Of a DNA stretch of 64,000 bases, positions 22,439 through 30,432 are shown one piece after another. Within the stretch, counting starts at the first letter, position 1. Every line of letters begins with the position of its first letter. A model generated the notes under the pieces. That model was not told the DNA's origin. It did not search any database and worked only from the letters and a program-made list of their open reading frames with translations. The stretch is from Haladaptatus litoreus. Its GTDB lineage: Archaea; Halobacteriota; Halobacteria; Halobacteriales; Haladaptataceae. The stretch spans positions 540,125 through 604,124 of the forward strand of contig NZ_FTNO01000002.1 in NCBI RefSeq assembly GCF_900156425.1. The letters run 5' to 3'. A program made the translations under genes and the position numbers.

Positions 22439-23317
22439 ATGAGTACGACACAGACACACGAAGAAACGTGCCCAGAATGTAGAAGTCGAGTCCGCGAACA
22501 CGGCGCAGAAGCCGTCTGCACCGAATGCGGCCTCGTCGTCGCGGAGGACAACTTAGACCGCGGCCCGGAGTGGCGGTCGTTCAGCGACGACGAGACGGAT
22601 AAGAAACGAACCGGTGCGCCGCTGACGCGTTCTCGACACGACCGCGGTCTGTCCACCGAAATCGGCTATCGTGACAGCTCGGTTCGATTGACCGGTCGCA
22701 AGCGACGGCAGATAACGCGAATGCGTCGGCAACACAACCGTGCCAGAATCTCTTCGAAATCCGAGCGGAATCAGGTGTACGGATTTACCGAAATACGCCG
22801 TCTCGTCGGCGCGCTCCAACTCCCCATGAACGTGCGCGACCAAGCCTGTGTACTGTTCGAATCCGCACAGAACGAAGACTTACTTCGCGGTCGCTCGCTG
22901 GAAGGATTCGCTGCGGCGGCCGTCTACGCGACTTGCCGAACCGCAACCGTCTCGCGGACGCTGGACGAAGTCGTCGAAAAAGCGCGTGCCGAACGGGACG
23001 AACTGACTGTCGCCTACGATGCACTGAATCGCGAACTCGGACTTCCCACCGGGCCGATTGACCCTCGTGAGTATCTTCCTCGATTCGCCAGCCAACTCGA
23101 CCTCTCGATGGCAGTCGAGCGATGTGCAACGGAATTTATCGAAGCGGCAGAAACGAAACATTTAGTCAGCGGTCGCAATCCGAGCGGTGTCGCCGCGGCC
23201 TGTCTCTACGCTGCCGCCCGCAAATGCAACGAGAAGGTCACCCAGCGCGCCGCAGCAGAAGTCGCAGACGTAACTCCTGTCACGCTTCGTTCGACGTATC
23301 ACGACCTACAGCGGTGA
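22439..23317 (+). CDS. Transcription initiation factor IIB (TFB)
   Basis: The 292-residue protein recruits RNA polymerase to TBP-bound promoters. It has the N-terminal zinc ribbon (CPECRSRVREHGAEAVCTEC), the B-reader/linker region GPEWRSFSDDETDKKRTGAP, and two cyclin folds; LEGFAAAAVYATCRT and NPSGVAAACLYAAARK are the paired repeat signatures. The last helix carries the BRE-recognition HTH (TQRAAAEVADVTPVTLRSTY). Haloarchaea encode several TFBs, so this may be one of a set. Its 3-prime end overlaps the convergent parA-like gene by 19 bases. Confidence 0.93.
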   Translation: MSTTQTHEETCPECRSRVREHGAEAVCTECGLVVAEDNLDRGPEWRSFSDDETDKKRTGAPLTRSRHDRGLSTEIGYRDSSVRLTGRKRRQITRMRRQHNRARISSKSERNQVYGFTEIRRLVGALQLPMNVRDQACVLFESAQNEDLLRGRSLEGFAAAAVYATCRTATVSRTLDEVVEKARAERDELTVAYDALNRELGLPTGPIDPREYLPRFASQLDLSMAVERCATEFIEAAETKHLVSGRNPSGVAAACLYAAARKCNEKVTQRAAAEVADVTPVTLRSTYHDLQR

Positions 23318-23961
23318 ACCGCCCGTCCGAGTTCCGCGAATCGCTCCGCTGACGTGCTTTCCGATGCAGTCGTTGCAACTGGCCGACCGTGTCGCTGTGC
23401 CTGCGCAAGTGTTTTCGACTCCGGAATCGCGGTTACCGGTGCCCCGAGCGTTCGTTCGACGATTTCAACCGGCGGATTGTCTCCTGTTCTGTTCAATACC
23501 ACCCGTAAGAGACCCGTATCGAGTTGTCGCGCCAGCGTTCTCGTCCGAACTGCATCCGCCAGCGCGAATCGCTGAGGAACCGTGACGAGCAAACACGAAT
23601 CCGCGGCGACCAGCGGTAGTCCCGCATCCGCGGCCATTCCCGCCGGACAGTCGATGACGATGTGTTCGTACTCTTTTGCAACCTGCTCAATTGTTTCCGT
23701 GAATGCAAGCAAATCGCATCCTCGCGCGCCAGCGAGGGTGCGACCACAGGACAACAAGGAAACCGTTCCGACCGTCGAAATCGCTTCGAGTGGTTCCGCA
23801 CGCCCTGCAAGCACGTCGTGCAAGTCTGGGCCACGCGTCGCCGGAAGGTCTGCCATTGCGAGGTCTGCATCCACGACGACAGCATCGAGTTCACTCCCAA
23901 GATTCAGCGCGACGGTCGATTTCCCGACCCCACCTTTTCCGCCCGTCACTGCGACAATCAT
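23299..23961 (-). CDS. MinD/ParA family ATPase
   Basis: The 220-residue protein has an intact deviant Walker A motif GGKGGVGKST (about residues 7-16), the Walker A-prime region AVVVDADLAMADLP and Walker B HIVIDCPAG. It lacks an obvious amphipathic membrane-targeting tail. ParA/MinD ATPases position chromosomes, division sites or surface machines. It overlaps by four bases (ATGA) with the upstream gene at 23958-24575, a sign of translational coupling within one operon, and overlaps the 3-prime end of tfb by 19 bases on the other strand. Confidence 0.88.
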   Translation of the reverse strand: MIVAVTGGKGGVGKSTVALNLGSELDAVVVDADLAMADLPATRGPDLHDVLAGRAEPLEAISTVGTVSLLSCGRTLAGARGCDLLAFTETIEQVAKEYEHIVIDCPAGMAADAGLPLVAADSCLLVTVPQRFALADAVRTRTLARQLDTGLLRVVLNRTGDNPPVEIVERTLGAPVTAIPESKTLAQAQRHGRPVATTASESTSAERFAELGRAVHRCRS

Positions 23962-24575
23962 CCGTCTGCCCCGACTTGTTCTCGAAGATTGTCAATTCGC
24001 TCTGCGACTTCACGAAGCACCCGTTTGTCTTCTGAAAGCGGTTCTTCCCCGGCACGTCCCGTTCGTTTGCGGCGCTCGATTCGCGCTTCGACCCGCGACA
24101 GCCACGATTTGACCGCCTCCGGTAGTTCGGGATTGGTCGGTATCGCAACGGCATCCGCGGGAGGTCGGGAATCTCCGAGGGCTCGAACGACGCTTTCTGC
24201 CGTCGGTTGAATCTCTTCGGACGAATCCCCACCGTCGAAATCGCTTCTTCTGAGCGTTTCCTCGCTTCGCGGTTCGGCCGCCCGTTCTGTCCAGACGATT
24301 TCGGCAGGAACGTCGTCCGGTCCGGTCAGTTCCGATGGGCTCGCATAGCCGAGCGACCGTCGTTCGCCAGCAGCCACGACGCCTTCGAATCCACCGTCGT
24401 CCCATCCGGTTTCCGGAACACCCTCCCGGTGGGGCGGCCAAACCCGTCCATCGAGTCGATTGCCGACGCGTATCCGAACTGGCGTCTCGGTCGAATTTTC
24501 GATTACCAGTTCGACCAACGTGATTGTTTTTCGTCCGTCCGACCGTTCGTCCGTGGTCCAGCGTAGCGTCACCAT
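23958..24575 (-). CDS. Haloarchaeal hypothetical protein, operon partner of ParA
   Basis: The 205-residue protein has a beta-rich N-terminal half (TLVELVIENSTETPVRIRVG followed by NRLDGRVWPP, then GVVAAGERRSLGYASP) that resembles a small Ig-like or CARDB-like module. A disordered acidic linker follows, and the C-terminus has charged helices (VEARIERRKRTG and LREVAERIDNLREQVG) that may form a short coiled coil. No named function is recognised. It starts 26 bases after the coiled-coil gene and overlaps the ParA gene by four bases, so the products are probably made together. Confidence 0.7.
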   Translation of the reverse strand: MVTLRWTTDERSDGRKTITLVELVIENSTETPVRIRVGNRLDGRVWPPHREGVPETGWDDGGFEGVVAAGERRSLGYASPSELTGPDDVPAEIVWTERAAEPRSEETLRRSDFDGGDSSEEIQPTAESVVRALGDSRPPADAVAIPTNPELPEAVKSWLSRVEARIERRKRTGRAGEEPLSEDKRVLREVAERIDNLREQVGADG

Positions 24576-24601
24576 GCCCCGGGTTGGGTTCGTCTTCGCT
24601 C

Positions 24602-25459
24602 TTAAACCTGTAGCACGGGCGTATCGAGACAGTCGCTCGCTGAGTTTGCAGTCTCGAATCGGTCACACGAAAGGACGATTGGTGCCCGAAGATTTGCGAT
24701 TCGTGCTATCGCTAACGCCACAGTTACGGAGTCACTTTCTAACGGCCCCAAAAGAGTCGGATCCGACAGCTGCTCATTTCCATTTTCATCTTTCGGAACC
24801 GCCGAAACCCCGGCGACGAACTCTTCTCGAATCTGCTGCCCGAGGTACTTTCGAGCGGTTCGTTCGAGATTTTCCTTCCGGTCGCGGAGGCGCAAGTGTT
24901 CTACTCGTTCGTCTCGTATCGAGTGCAGTCGTTTCTGTGCCTGTTCGAGCGCCTGTTCGGCGGCAATTCGCTCTGTTTCCATCTCCGAGAGTTTTTGGGT
25001 CGCCTCTCGAAGTCTCGACTCGGCCGATTCCGCGTTCATGTCCGTTTCTCGGAGCGTTTGTACTCGTCCTCGAAGCGCCGCAACTTGCTCCCGAAGTTCC
25101 GTTTCCGACCCGCTGGCGTCCGCAACCCGCCGTCGCTCTGACCGAAGTGAAACGTCCCGCACATCGAACGAGTTCAGCTTTTTCGTGAGTATCGCTATCT
25201 CTTCGTCCTGTGGCGCGCTCAAACCGTTGGAGCGTGCGGCGCTGGCCATCGCAGGCCGAACGGTGAGCGACAACTCCGGTTCGATGAGTCCGACGTGTTT
25301 GTGTATCGGTCTAGGTTCGGGACAATCAACTGCGAGCGATTCGTCGTCCGATTCTCCATCCTCTCGAACTGCGGCGACAACCTCGGTCGGCGTCACCGAC
25401 CATCCCCGTAGGTCGATAGCGCGTCCGGTCTGGGTTTCACCGTTGATTCTAACTTTCAT
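24602..25459 (-). CDS. Coiled-coil haloarchaeal protein, operon partner of ParA
   Basis: The 285-residue protein has a conserved-looking N-terminal domain (MKVRINGETQTGRAIDLRGW, HKHVGLIEPELSLTVRPAMA). A long heptad-rich coiled coil spans about residues 85-205 (ELREQVAALRGRVQTLRE, LREATQKLSEMETERIAAEQ). The C-terminal domain contains VALAIARIANLRAPIVLSCD. Coiled-coil partners are common in ParA-type positioning systems, where they act as cargo adaptors; that is analogy only. It is sandwiched between small hypothetical genes on the same strand, 13 and 26 bases apart. Confidence 0.7.
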   Translation of the reverse strand: MKVRINGETQTGRAIDLRGWSVTPTEVVAAVREDGESDDESLAVDCPEPRPIHKHVGLIEPELSLTVRPAMASAARSNGLSAPQDEEIAILTKKLNSFDVRDVSLRSERRRVADASGSETELREQVAALRGRVQTLRETDMNAESAESRLREATQKLSEMETERIAAEQALEQAQKRLHSIRDERVEHLRLRDRKENLERTARKYLGQQIREEFVAGVSAVPKDENGNEQLSDPTLLGPLESDSVTVALAIARIANLRAPIVLSCDRFETANSASDCLDTPVLQV

Positions 25460-25472
25460 CGACGGTACATCC

Positions 25473-25811
25473 TCACAGTTCTTCGTCGCGCATACTATCC
25501 GGAGACGGATGGTCAGTTCCGACCGCGAACTTGCTGTACGACGTGCTCGGATGTTCGCGGTTTTCGTACGCGCATGCGGCGTCTCGAACCGATTTCGGCA
25601 CTTTTCGGAACTCGTTCAGCGGCGTGGTACGTTCGATTTGCACGTCCGTACCGTGTTTTTCGCGGAGACGGAGCGCGAGAAACGCACTCAATTCCGTCTC
25701 GCACAGTAGAACGGCACGCCCGAATCGGCGGACGACGCACTCCTCGTATGTCGTGCAGACGTTTCGAAGCGTCTGCCGAGCGGACTGGGAGTACGTGGCC
25801 ACGAGTAACAT
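25473..25811 (-). CDS. Small haloarchaeal hypothetical protein
   Basis: The 112-residue product begins MLLVATYSQSARQTLRNVCT, an alpha/beta-like start, and continues with FGRAVLLCETELSAFLALRL and a basic/polar C-terminal half. No known motif is recognised. A longer reading from 25901 overlaps the neighbouring gene at 25858, so the ATG at 25811 is chosen. Spacing of 13 bases to the coiled-coil gene and same strand place it in the ParA operon. Confidence 0.6.
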   Translation of the reverse strand: MLLVATYSQSARQTLRNVCTTYEECVVRRFGRAVLLCETELSAFLALRLREKHGTDVQIERTTPLNEFRKVPKSVRDAACAYENREHPSTSYSKFAVGTDHPSPDSMRDEEL

Positions 25812-25857
25812 GTCAGTCGTATCGGGTTGTTCACCGCTAATATGATTTAAAATTATC

Positions 25858-26463
25858 TCACCGCGTTCTAACCGACCAATCGCCATCTTCGAGTTCTGCA
25901 ACGGCGTCGAACAGCGTTTTCAGCGTGTTGATTGTTTGCGAATCGTGGGCTTCGGGGTCGAGGTGGAAGTGAGCGCTCACGCCCGCGGTGGCGAAGCGTC
26001 CCGTAAGCACGTGAAGGAACTTGTAGACGGTTTGTACGTCGGAGTACTGGAGCAGCGCGGTGAGCGAATGGAAACACGCAACAGTCTCATAGCTGTTTCC
26101 GTGCCACTGCTGGAGGATCTCGCTGACTTTGATTCCGAGCCCGGTCAAATCGCCGGGATTGGAGAGGGTGTCGATAACCGCTTCGTTCGGCGTCTCCTGC
26201 ATGGACGAGGATGCGGCAACGGAGCGAACCGTCTCTCCCACGCTGAGAAACCGGAGATTTGCCGGGCGTCCACCAGCGTGTGAGAGCCAATCCTGCAAAC
26301 AGCCGTCCGGCGACCGAGTGAACGTGACCCAGAGAACGTTTTCCTGTTCCGATGGCGCTTGCGTGAGCAAATCGATGCACGTTTCGTCGGCCTCCGTGCT
26401 CATCGACGGTGCGAGAACTAAAATACTGGATTCGCCGTCCAAACTCGCCGGAACACTGCTCAT
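25858..26463 (-). CDS. RecA/KaiC-like protein without a P-loop (DUF7504-like)
   Basis: The 201-residue protein follows the RecA/KaiC core pattern: SILVLAPSMSTEADETCIDL at the first strand, ENVLWVTFTRSPDGCLQDWL, LRFLSVGETVRS, YETVACFHSLTALLQYSDVQ (position of Walker B) and VYKFLHVLTGRFATAGVSAH. No GxxxxGK[ST] is present at the first loop, so ATP binding is doubtful. Similar P-loop-less KaiC relatives are frequent in haloarchaea (DUF7504, by memory). The ATG at 26463 is preferred over 26520. It is the first gene of the same-strand run ending with ParA. Confidence 0.65.
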   Translation of the reverse strand: MSSVPASLDGESSILVLAPSMSTEADETCIDLLTQAPSEQENVLWVTFTRSPDGCLQDWLSHAGGRPANLRFLSVGETVRSVAASSSMQETPNEAVIDTLSNPGDLTGLGIKVSEILQQWHGNSYETVACFHSLTALLQYSDVQTVYKFLHVLTGRFATAGVSAHFHLDPEAHDSQTINTLKTLFDAVAELEDGDWSVRTR

Positions 26464-26682
26464 ACTAGGCTGTCCTCGGCGATACCGCGTTCGCTCTTTG
26501 TGTGATCCGTCCCGTGCCATCCAGTGTGTATCGTTTGGCCACCTGCATTATTATGGGCTGGATAAGTCCCGAAATCTTTGTCGATGCTGTCCCATTTGAT
26601 ACACCTGCGAACGCAGTTCTATGTCTCTCCTATTCCCGGAGCATGTTTATTTATTTTTCCATATTTCAAATTTTGACAGTCA

Positions 26683-26961
26683 CTATATAATATCTATTCT
26701 AAAATCGACATCACGGTCGCCGAGCAGTTCGTAAACCCGCGTTCGCGCGGAGTCCGCTGACTCCGCAACGACGACGACACCGTCGGCCCGGTCGTCTCCT
26801 CGTGCCCGATATGCGGACAAATCACCCTCACTCTCGAACTCGGTTGCGTATGTTCTGAGTACCGCCAGCACTCGCTCCTCTGTGGCCTGCAGGTCGTTCT
26901 CGCCGGACTCGAACGCGGAAAGTGCATCCTCGATGTTACGGAGTGCGGAGATTCTGTCCAT
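26683..26961 (-). CDS. Small acidic hypothetical protein downstream of mcm
   Basis: The 92-residue protein has an N-terminal helical half (ALRNIEDALSAFESGENDLQ) and a C-terminal alpha/beta half (DGVVVVAESADSARTRVYEL, then DRDVDFRIDII). No family function is recognised. It starts one base after the mcm stop codon on the same strand, so it is very likely co-transcribed with mcm; a link to replication is inference from that context. Confidence 0.65.
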   Translation of the reverse strand: MDRISALRNIEDALSAFESGENDLQATEERVLAVLRTYATEFESEGDLSAYRARGDDRADGVVVVAESADSARTRVYELLGDRDVDFRIDII

Positions 26962-26962
26962 G

Positions 26963-29059
26963 TTAGGTCGTTCGAAGGTGGTCGGTGGAGGGTTCGTACA
27001 CCTCGCCTTTCTGCTTTAGCTTGTCAATTTCATGCTCCGCCTTGGACGGGTCTAAACCGATTTCATCCGCCCTGTCGAGGACGACTTCGACAGGAGCACC
27101 TTCGTCGTACTCCTCCTCGATATTCGCAATGAGCTGTTTGATATTTTTGATACGGTCGCGCTGAGTTTTCGACGTTCCCGTTTCGACCACGTCGGCGTCG
27201 AACTGCCCCGTTTCCGGGTCAACACCGATGTCCTGTAGACACGACCGAACGATTTCGATGACGCGGTTTGCGTCCTGTTGTTCGACCGTATCCGACAGCC
27301 GAACTCGGGCGCTGGCCTCTGCCAGTCGAACCAGTGCCTCCAGTTTCCGGGCCGTCACTGGAACCGGCGCGTCCTCGTCGGCACCCTTCGAACGCAAATC
27401 GACGTAGAAATCCCGAATCGCCTCGCGGGCCTCCGGTTTCATCGTCGGATAAATGTTCGATTTTGCGTAAGCGATGTACTTTCGGAGGAGTTCCGCGTCG
27501 ATGGCCGGAGCGACCTCTTCCGTCTGACTTTGTACTTGTTCTTCGCTGATGTTCGGAGCGTTGATTTCCGTCCGCTGGGTGTTCAACTCCCCGGCGAAGT
27601 TGGTTTGTAGGATGTGTTCTGCGAGCCGTGCGTCGTGGTCTGGGTCGGGTTTGTCCGTCACCGTGAAGATGAGGTCGAAGCGCGAGATGAGCGCGGGTTC
27701 GAGGTCGATTTGCTCTCCGATGGGTTCGTACTGGTCGAATCGTCCGTACTTCGGGTTCGCTGCGCCGAGAAGCGAACAGCGGGACTTTAACGTTGCATTA
27801 ATTCCGGCTTTGCTCACGCTGATCTTCTGCTGTTCCAACCCCTCGTGCATGGCGGAGCGGTCGTCCGGATTCATTTTGTCCAGTTCGTCCACCGCCGCGA
27901 TTCCCTTGTCTGCAAGAACGAGCGCACCTGCTTCCAGCGTCCACTGTTGCCCGTCGCCGAAGTCGTCGCGGACTGCGGCGGCAGTAAGCCCTGCTGAGGA
28001 TGAACCCTTACCGGAAGTATAGACGGAACGGGGTGCAATATGTTGTATATATGATAGCATCTGCGATTTACCCGTACCCGGGTCACCTATCAGGAGCATA
28101 TGTAAATCGCCGCGAATCCGCGACCCGTCGGGGAGATGTTTGGTCACGCCGGAGAACAGTTGAAGAATCATCGCCAACTTCTCCTCATCGTACCCGTAGA
28201 TGGCCGGTGCAATGGACGCGACCATTTGCTCGTAGATGTCCGGTTCGTTCGAGAGTTCGACGATTTCCTCTTTGTCCTCGTCGGTGATGTCCATGTCCTC
28301 GAACTCTTCGTCCTCGATGACGACCGAAACGCCGTCCATGTAGACGTCGAAAACGGCGGACTTCTCCTGTCCGCTTCCCTGCTGTTCGAGGTGGAGAATG
28401 CCGGTTACTGTCACGTGGTCGCCGGGAGAGACGTTGCCGGTGATGTCGTCTTCGATGTGGATGTCGATACTCTGTGGCGTCTCGCCGCCGCGGAGTCCTT
28501 CCGGACTCTCTTGCACGCGAAGTTTCTGCGAGTCGATGAACTCGGATTGGTCGAAGTTGATTCGGAACGGGCCTTGTCGTTCACACCCCTGACATTCGTG
28601 TGGTTCCTGAAAATCGCCGCCTGCTTGCGGAATGAGCGTCAGCGTTCCACAGCGTTGGCATTCGAAGGCGGCCTCCTGAATCTTCGGTCGGACGCCCGTC
28701 GCCTTGCGGATGATTCCCTGCACGCTGACCATCGTGTTGACGTGCCGGGCACGAATCGCGCGGATGTCCGTGTGTTCCGGCAGGTCTTGCAGGCGGACGT
28801 GTGCCTGTCCGAGGCTCACGTCCACGGGGAGGTCGTACAGTCGAAGTGCCTCCTCTGCGTACTCTTGCAACTGCTGTGGTTGCGCGAGGTAGTCGTCTGC
28901 GATGTCCGCGTCGAACCGATACAGGTCGTTCCAGTCGATGTACAGCGACCGCTTTTCGTTCGGGTACTGCTGGGCGAGTTCCCCGACTTGGTCGCCGTAA
29001 TATCGCCGGTAGAACTGCTCGAATCGGTCAACCAGTTCCGTATTTTCCGCGCGAGCCAT
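26963..29059 (-). CDS. mcm: Replicative DNA helicase MCM
   Basis: The 698-residue protein is the hexameric 3-prime to 5-prime helicase of archaeal replication forks. It has an N-terminal OB/DNA-binding region with a zinc finger (Cys134, Cys137, Cys156, Cys159) and the AAA+ core. The core carries Walker A GDPGTGKS near residues 325-332, Walker B GIAAVDELDKM, the sensor-1 ANPKYGRF and the arginine-finger SRFDLIF. A C-terminal winged helix follows. Inteins are common in haloarchaeal MCMs, but none interrupts this copy. A 92-residue gene follows after one base. Confidence 0.95.
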   Translation of the reverse strand: MARAENTELVDRFEQFYRRYYGDQVGELAQQYPNEKRSLYIDWNDLYRFDADIADDYLAQPQQLQEYAEEALRLYDLPVDVSLGQAHVRLQDLPEHTDIRAIRARHVNTMVSVQGIIRKATGVRPKIQEAAFECQRCGTLTLIPQAGGDFQEPHECQGCERQGPFRINFDQSEFIDSQKLRVQESPEGLRGGETPQSIDIHIEDDITGNVSPGDHVTVTGILHLEQQGSGQEKSAVFDVYMDGVSVVIEDEEFEDMDITDEDKEEIVELSNEPDIYEQMVASIAPAIYGYDEEKLAMILQLFSGVTKHLPDGSRIRGDLHMLLIGDPGTGKSQMLSYIQHIAPRSVYTSGKGSSSAGLTAAAVRDDFGDGQQWTLEAGALVLADKGIAAVDELDKMNPDDRSAMHEGLEQQKISVSKAGINATLKSRCSLLGAANPKYGRFDQYEPIGEQIDLEPALISRFDLIFTVTDKPDPDHDARLAEHILQTNFAGELNTQRTEINAPNISEEQVQSQTEEVAPAIDAELLRKYIAYAKSNIYPTMKPEAREAIRDFYVDLRSKGADEDAPVPVTARKLEALVRLAEASARVRLSDTVEQQDANRVIEIVRSCLQDIGVDPETGQFDADVVETGTSKTQRDRIKNIKQLIANIEEEYDEGAPVEVVLDRADEIGLDPSKAEHEIDKLKQKGEVYEPSTDHLRTT

Positions 29060-29106
29060 TCATCAACTCTTGGTCGCCGATTACGTAAGAACTTTCGCAA
29101 AATTCG

Positions 29107-29550
29107 TCAGCGTTCTGGGATTGGAACAGGGTCGATTCGGCGAGCAAACGTGGGCACGAAATTGGGGAGATAAACTACGTTTTCATTTCCGAGACGAACA
29201 CGAACAATTTCGCCCCGTGCTTCCATCTTCCCGAGCAATCTGCTGACTGTCGAACGCGACCAGCCGGTTTCTGCGATGAGTTCCTGCTGGCGTCGTTTGC
29301 CGTCGTGTCCTTCGAGCAACTGCACGATGTATTCCCCGGGTGTTAGCCCGCTTTCGAATGCGAAATCAGTCATCGACACCTGCTTTGGTTCCGATTTGAA
29401 TTCCGCTGTTCGTTCGGGCTTCGATTCGATGATTTCGACTCGTTGTTCGTTTGCTCCCGCTTCGGCGTTGTTCCCCAACCCCGCGCGTTTCATCCACTTC
29501 TCGATAGCCTCACCACTCACCAGTTTTCGTGTCACGGCCCAAATCATCAT
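29107..29550 (-). CDS. Winged-helix transcriptional regulator
   Basis: The 147-residue protein has a C-terminal winged helix: GEYIVQLLEGHDGKRRQQEL, then AETGWSRSTVSRLLGKMEARGEIVR and a beta wing VRLGNENVVYLP. The N-terminal part is basic then polar. The fold resembles IclR/MarR-type HTH domains often seen in haloarchaeal regulators; the target is unknown. A TTG two codons upstream (29556) is possible, but the ATG at 29550 is preferred. It lies 47 bases upstream of mcm on the same strand. Confidence 0.75.
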   Translation of the reverse strand: MMIWAVTRKLVSGEAIEKWMKRAGLGNNAEAGANEQRVEIIESKPERTAEFKSEPKQVSMTDFAFESGLTPGEYIVQLLEGHDGKRRQQELIAETGWSRSTVSRLLGKMEARGEIVRVRLGNENVVYLPNFVPTFARRIDPVPIPER

Positions 29551-29752
29551 TATCAATTATGTGTTACGAGGGCATAAGTTATTCTATTCTCTCTTTTTTG
29601 ATACTGCTCTTCGTAGACAGGATTGCGGTTACAGTGAACCATTGACATTCATGCTTCTCAACCAATAAATCCAGCAGCGATTAGGGATACGTAATAATCC
29701 CCTTGCGATTGCAACCCCATCACCTTCTCCGCTGTACGCCAATCTATCCGCT

Positions 29753-29962
29753 ATGCTTGGACCACTGACGGTCGGTAAAAAGGCCGCAAAATTCGGATAC
29801 CGAAAATTCGGCAAAGTCGGGGCGGTTGCATTCGGCGCGCTCGCGGTTGGTGGCTACTTCGTCGTCAAGCGAAAAATCAAGACGGCGATGAGTGGCGATT
29901 CGACTACGACGGACGACGAAGATGCTGCGGAGTCGGAAGCGCAGGCGGAACAGAGCCAGTAA
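29753..29962 (+). CDS. Small single-helix membrane protein
   Basis: The 69-residue protein has a basic N-terminus (LTVGKKAAKFGYRKFGKVG), one hydrophobic helix (about 23-39, AVAFGALAVGGYFVVK) and an acidic Asp/Glu/Ala-rich tail. The positive-inside rule suggests the N-terminus and KRKIK are cytoplasmic flanks, though both sides are basic. Function is unknown. Codon use fits the genome. Confidence 0.6.
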   Translation: MLGPLTVGKKAAKFGYRKFGKVGAVAFGALAVGGYFVVKRKIKTAMSGDSTTTDDEDAAESEAQAEQSQ

Positions 29963-30303
29963 GCGACGCAACTTCATCGCATTTACTTTTTCAAGCAACC
30001 GACCGACCAAAATCAGACGGTCAGCGTCGCTCATGGACTAAGAAATCAAGAATGGAATCGCCCGGATTTGAACTACGTCAAAACATTCCTGCTCGTTCGT
30101 TCACTCGTGGTTTCACCACTCGTATCACTCACCACGCGAGCGTGCGACTCGTACATTGCTGTGCGGTTACGTTTCACGTTATTCTACTGCGAGCGAAGCG
30201 AGCAGACCAAGTGACGACCATCGGGAGGAGCGTAGTGTTTTTCATCAACGCTTTGCCAGTGAAGAAGTGCCTCTGGCACTTCTGAACGCAGGAAAAGGTT
30301 GTA
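29963..30303. other. Gene-free region between the small membrane protein and tRNA-Pro
   Basis: No coding region is supported. It holds the tRNA-like fragment at 30053-30073. It also has a perfect hairpin GAAGTGCC/GGCACTTC at about 30263-30281, and CTGCTCG facing CGAGCAG roughly 100 bases apart. The stretch may be the remnant of an element inserted at the tRNA. Confidence 0.5.
30053..30073 (-). repeat. Duplicated tRNA-Pro 3-prime fragment (att-like)
   Basis: These 21 bases match the 3-prime end (T arm and acceptor) of the tRNA-Pro gene at 30304-30324 with a single difference (A30056 versus G30307), in the same orientation and about 250 bases away. Integrating elements that use a tRNA 3-prime end as attachment site leave exactly this kind of duplication. 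Confidence 0.65.
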
Positions 30304-30376
30304 TGGGATCGCCCGGATTTGAACCGGGGTTATCGGCACCCAAGGCCGAAAGGATACCAAGCTACCCCACGATCCC
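30304..30376 (-). tRNA. tRNA-Pro (TGG)
   Basis: Read on the minus strand, the 7-base acceptor GGGATCG pairs with CGATCCC, followed by discriminator A. The anticodon loop CTTGGGT sits on a TCGGC/GCCGA stem and gives anticodon TGG. The T arm contains GGTTCAAATCC. No intron is present and CCA is not encoded. Confidence 0.95.
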
Positions 30377-30432
30377 GTACTCACGAGTAGCGCACTTGCA
30401 CTGTAAAGCGTTTCGTTTCGCGCTCGGGAGTG

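Noticed and set aside
26963-29059. Replication origin near mcm
   Set aside because: No orc1/cdc6 gene and no clustered origin-recognition-box-like repeats were seen near mcm or elsewhere in the window.
26963-29059. Intein in MCM
   Set aside because: The 698-residue protein is continuous through the Walker A and B motifs with no splice-domain insertion.
28136-29173. 345-residue ORF on the plus strand
   Set aside because: It is antisense to mcm; mcm has all expected motifs on the other strand.
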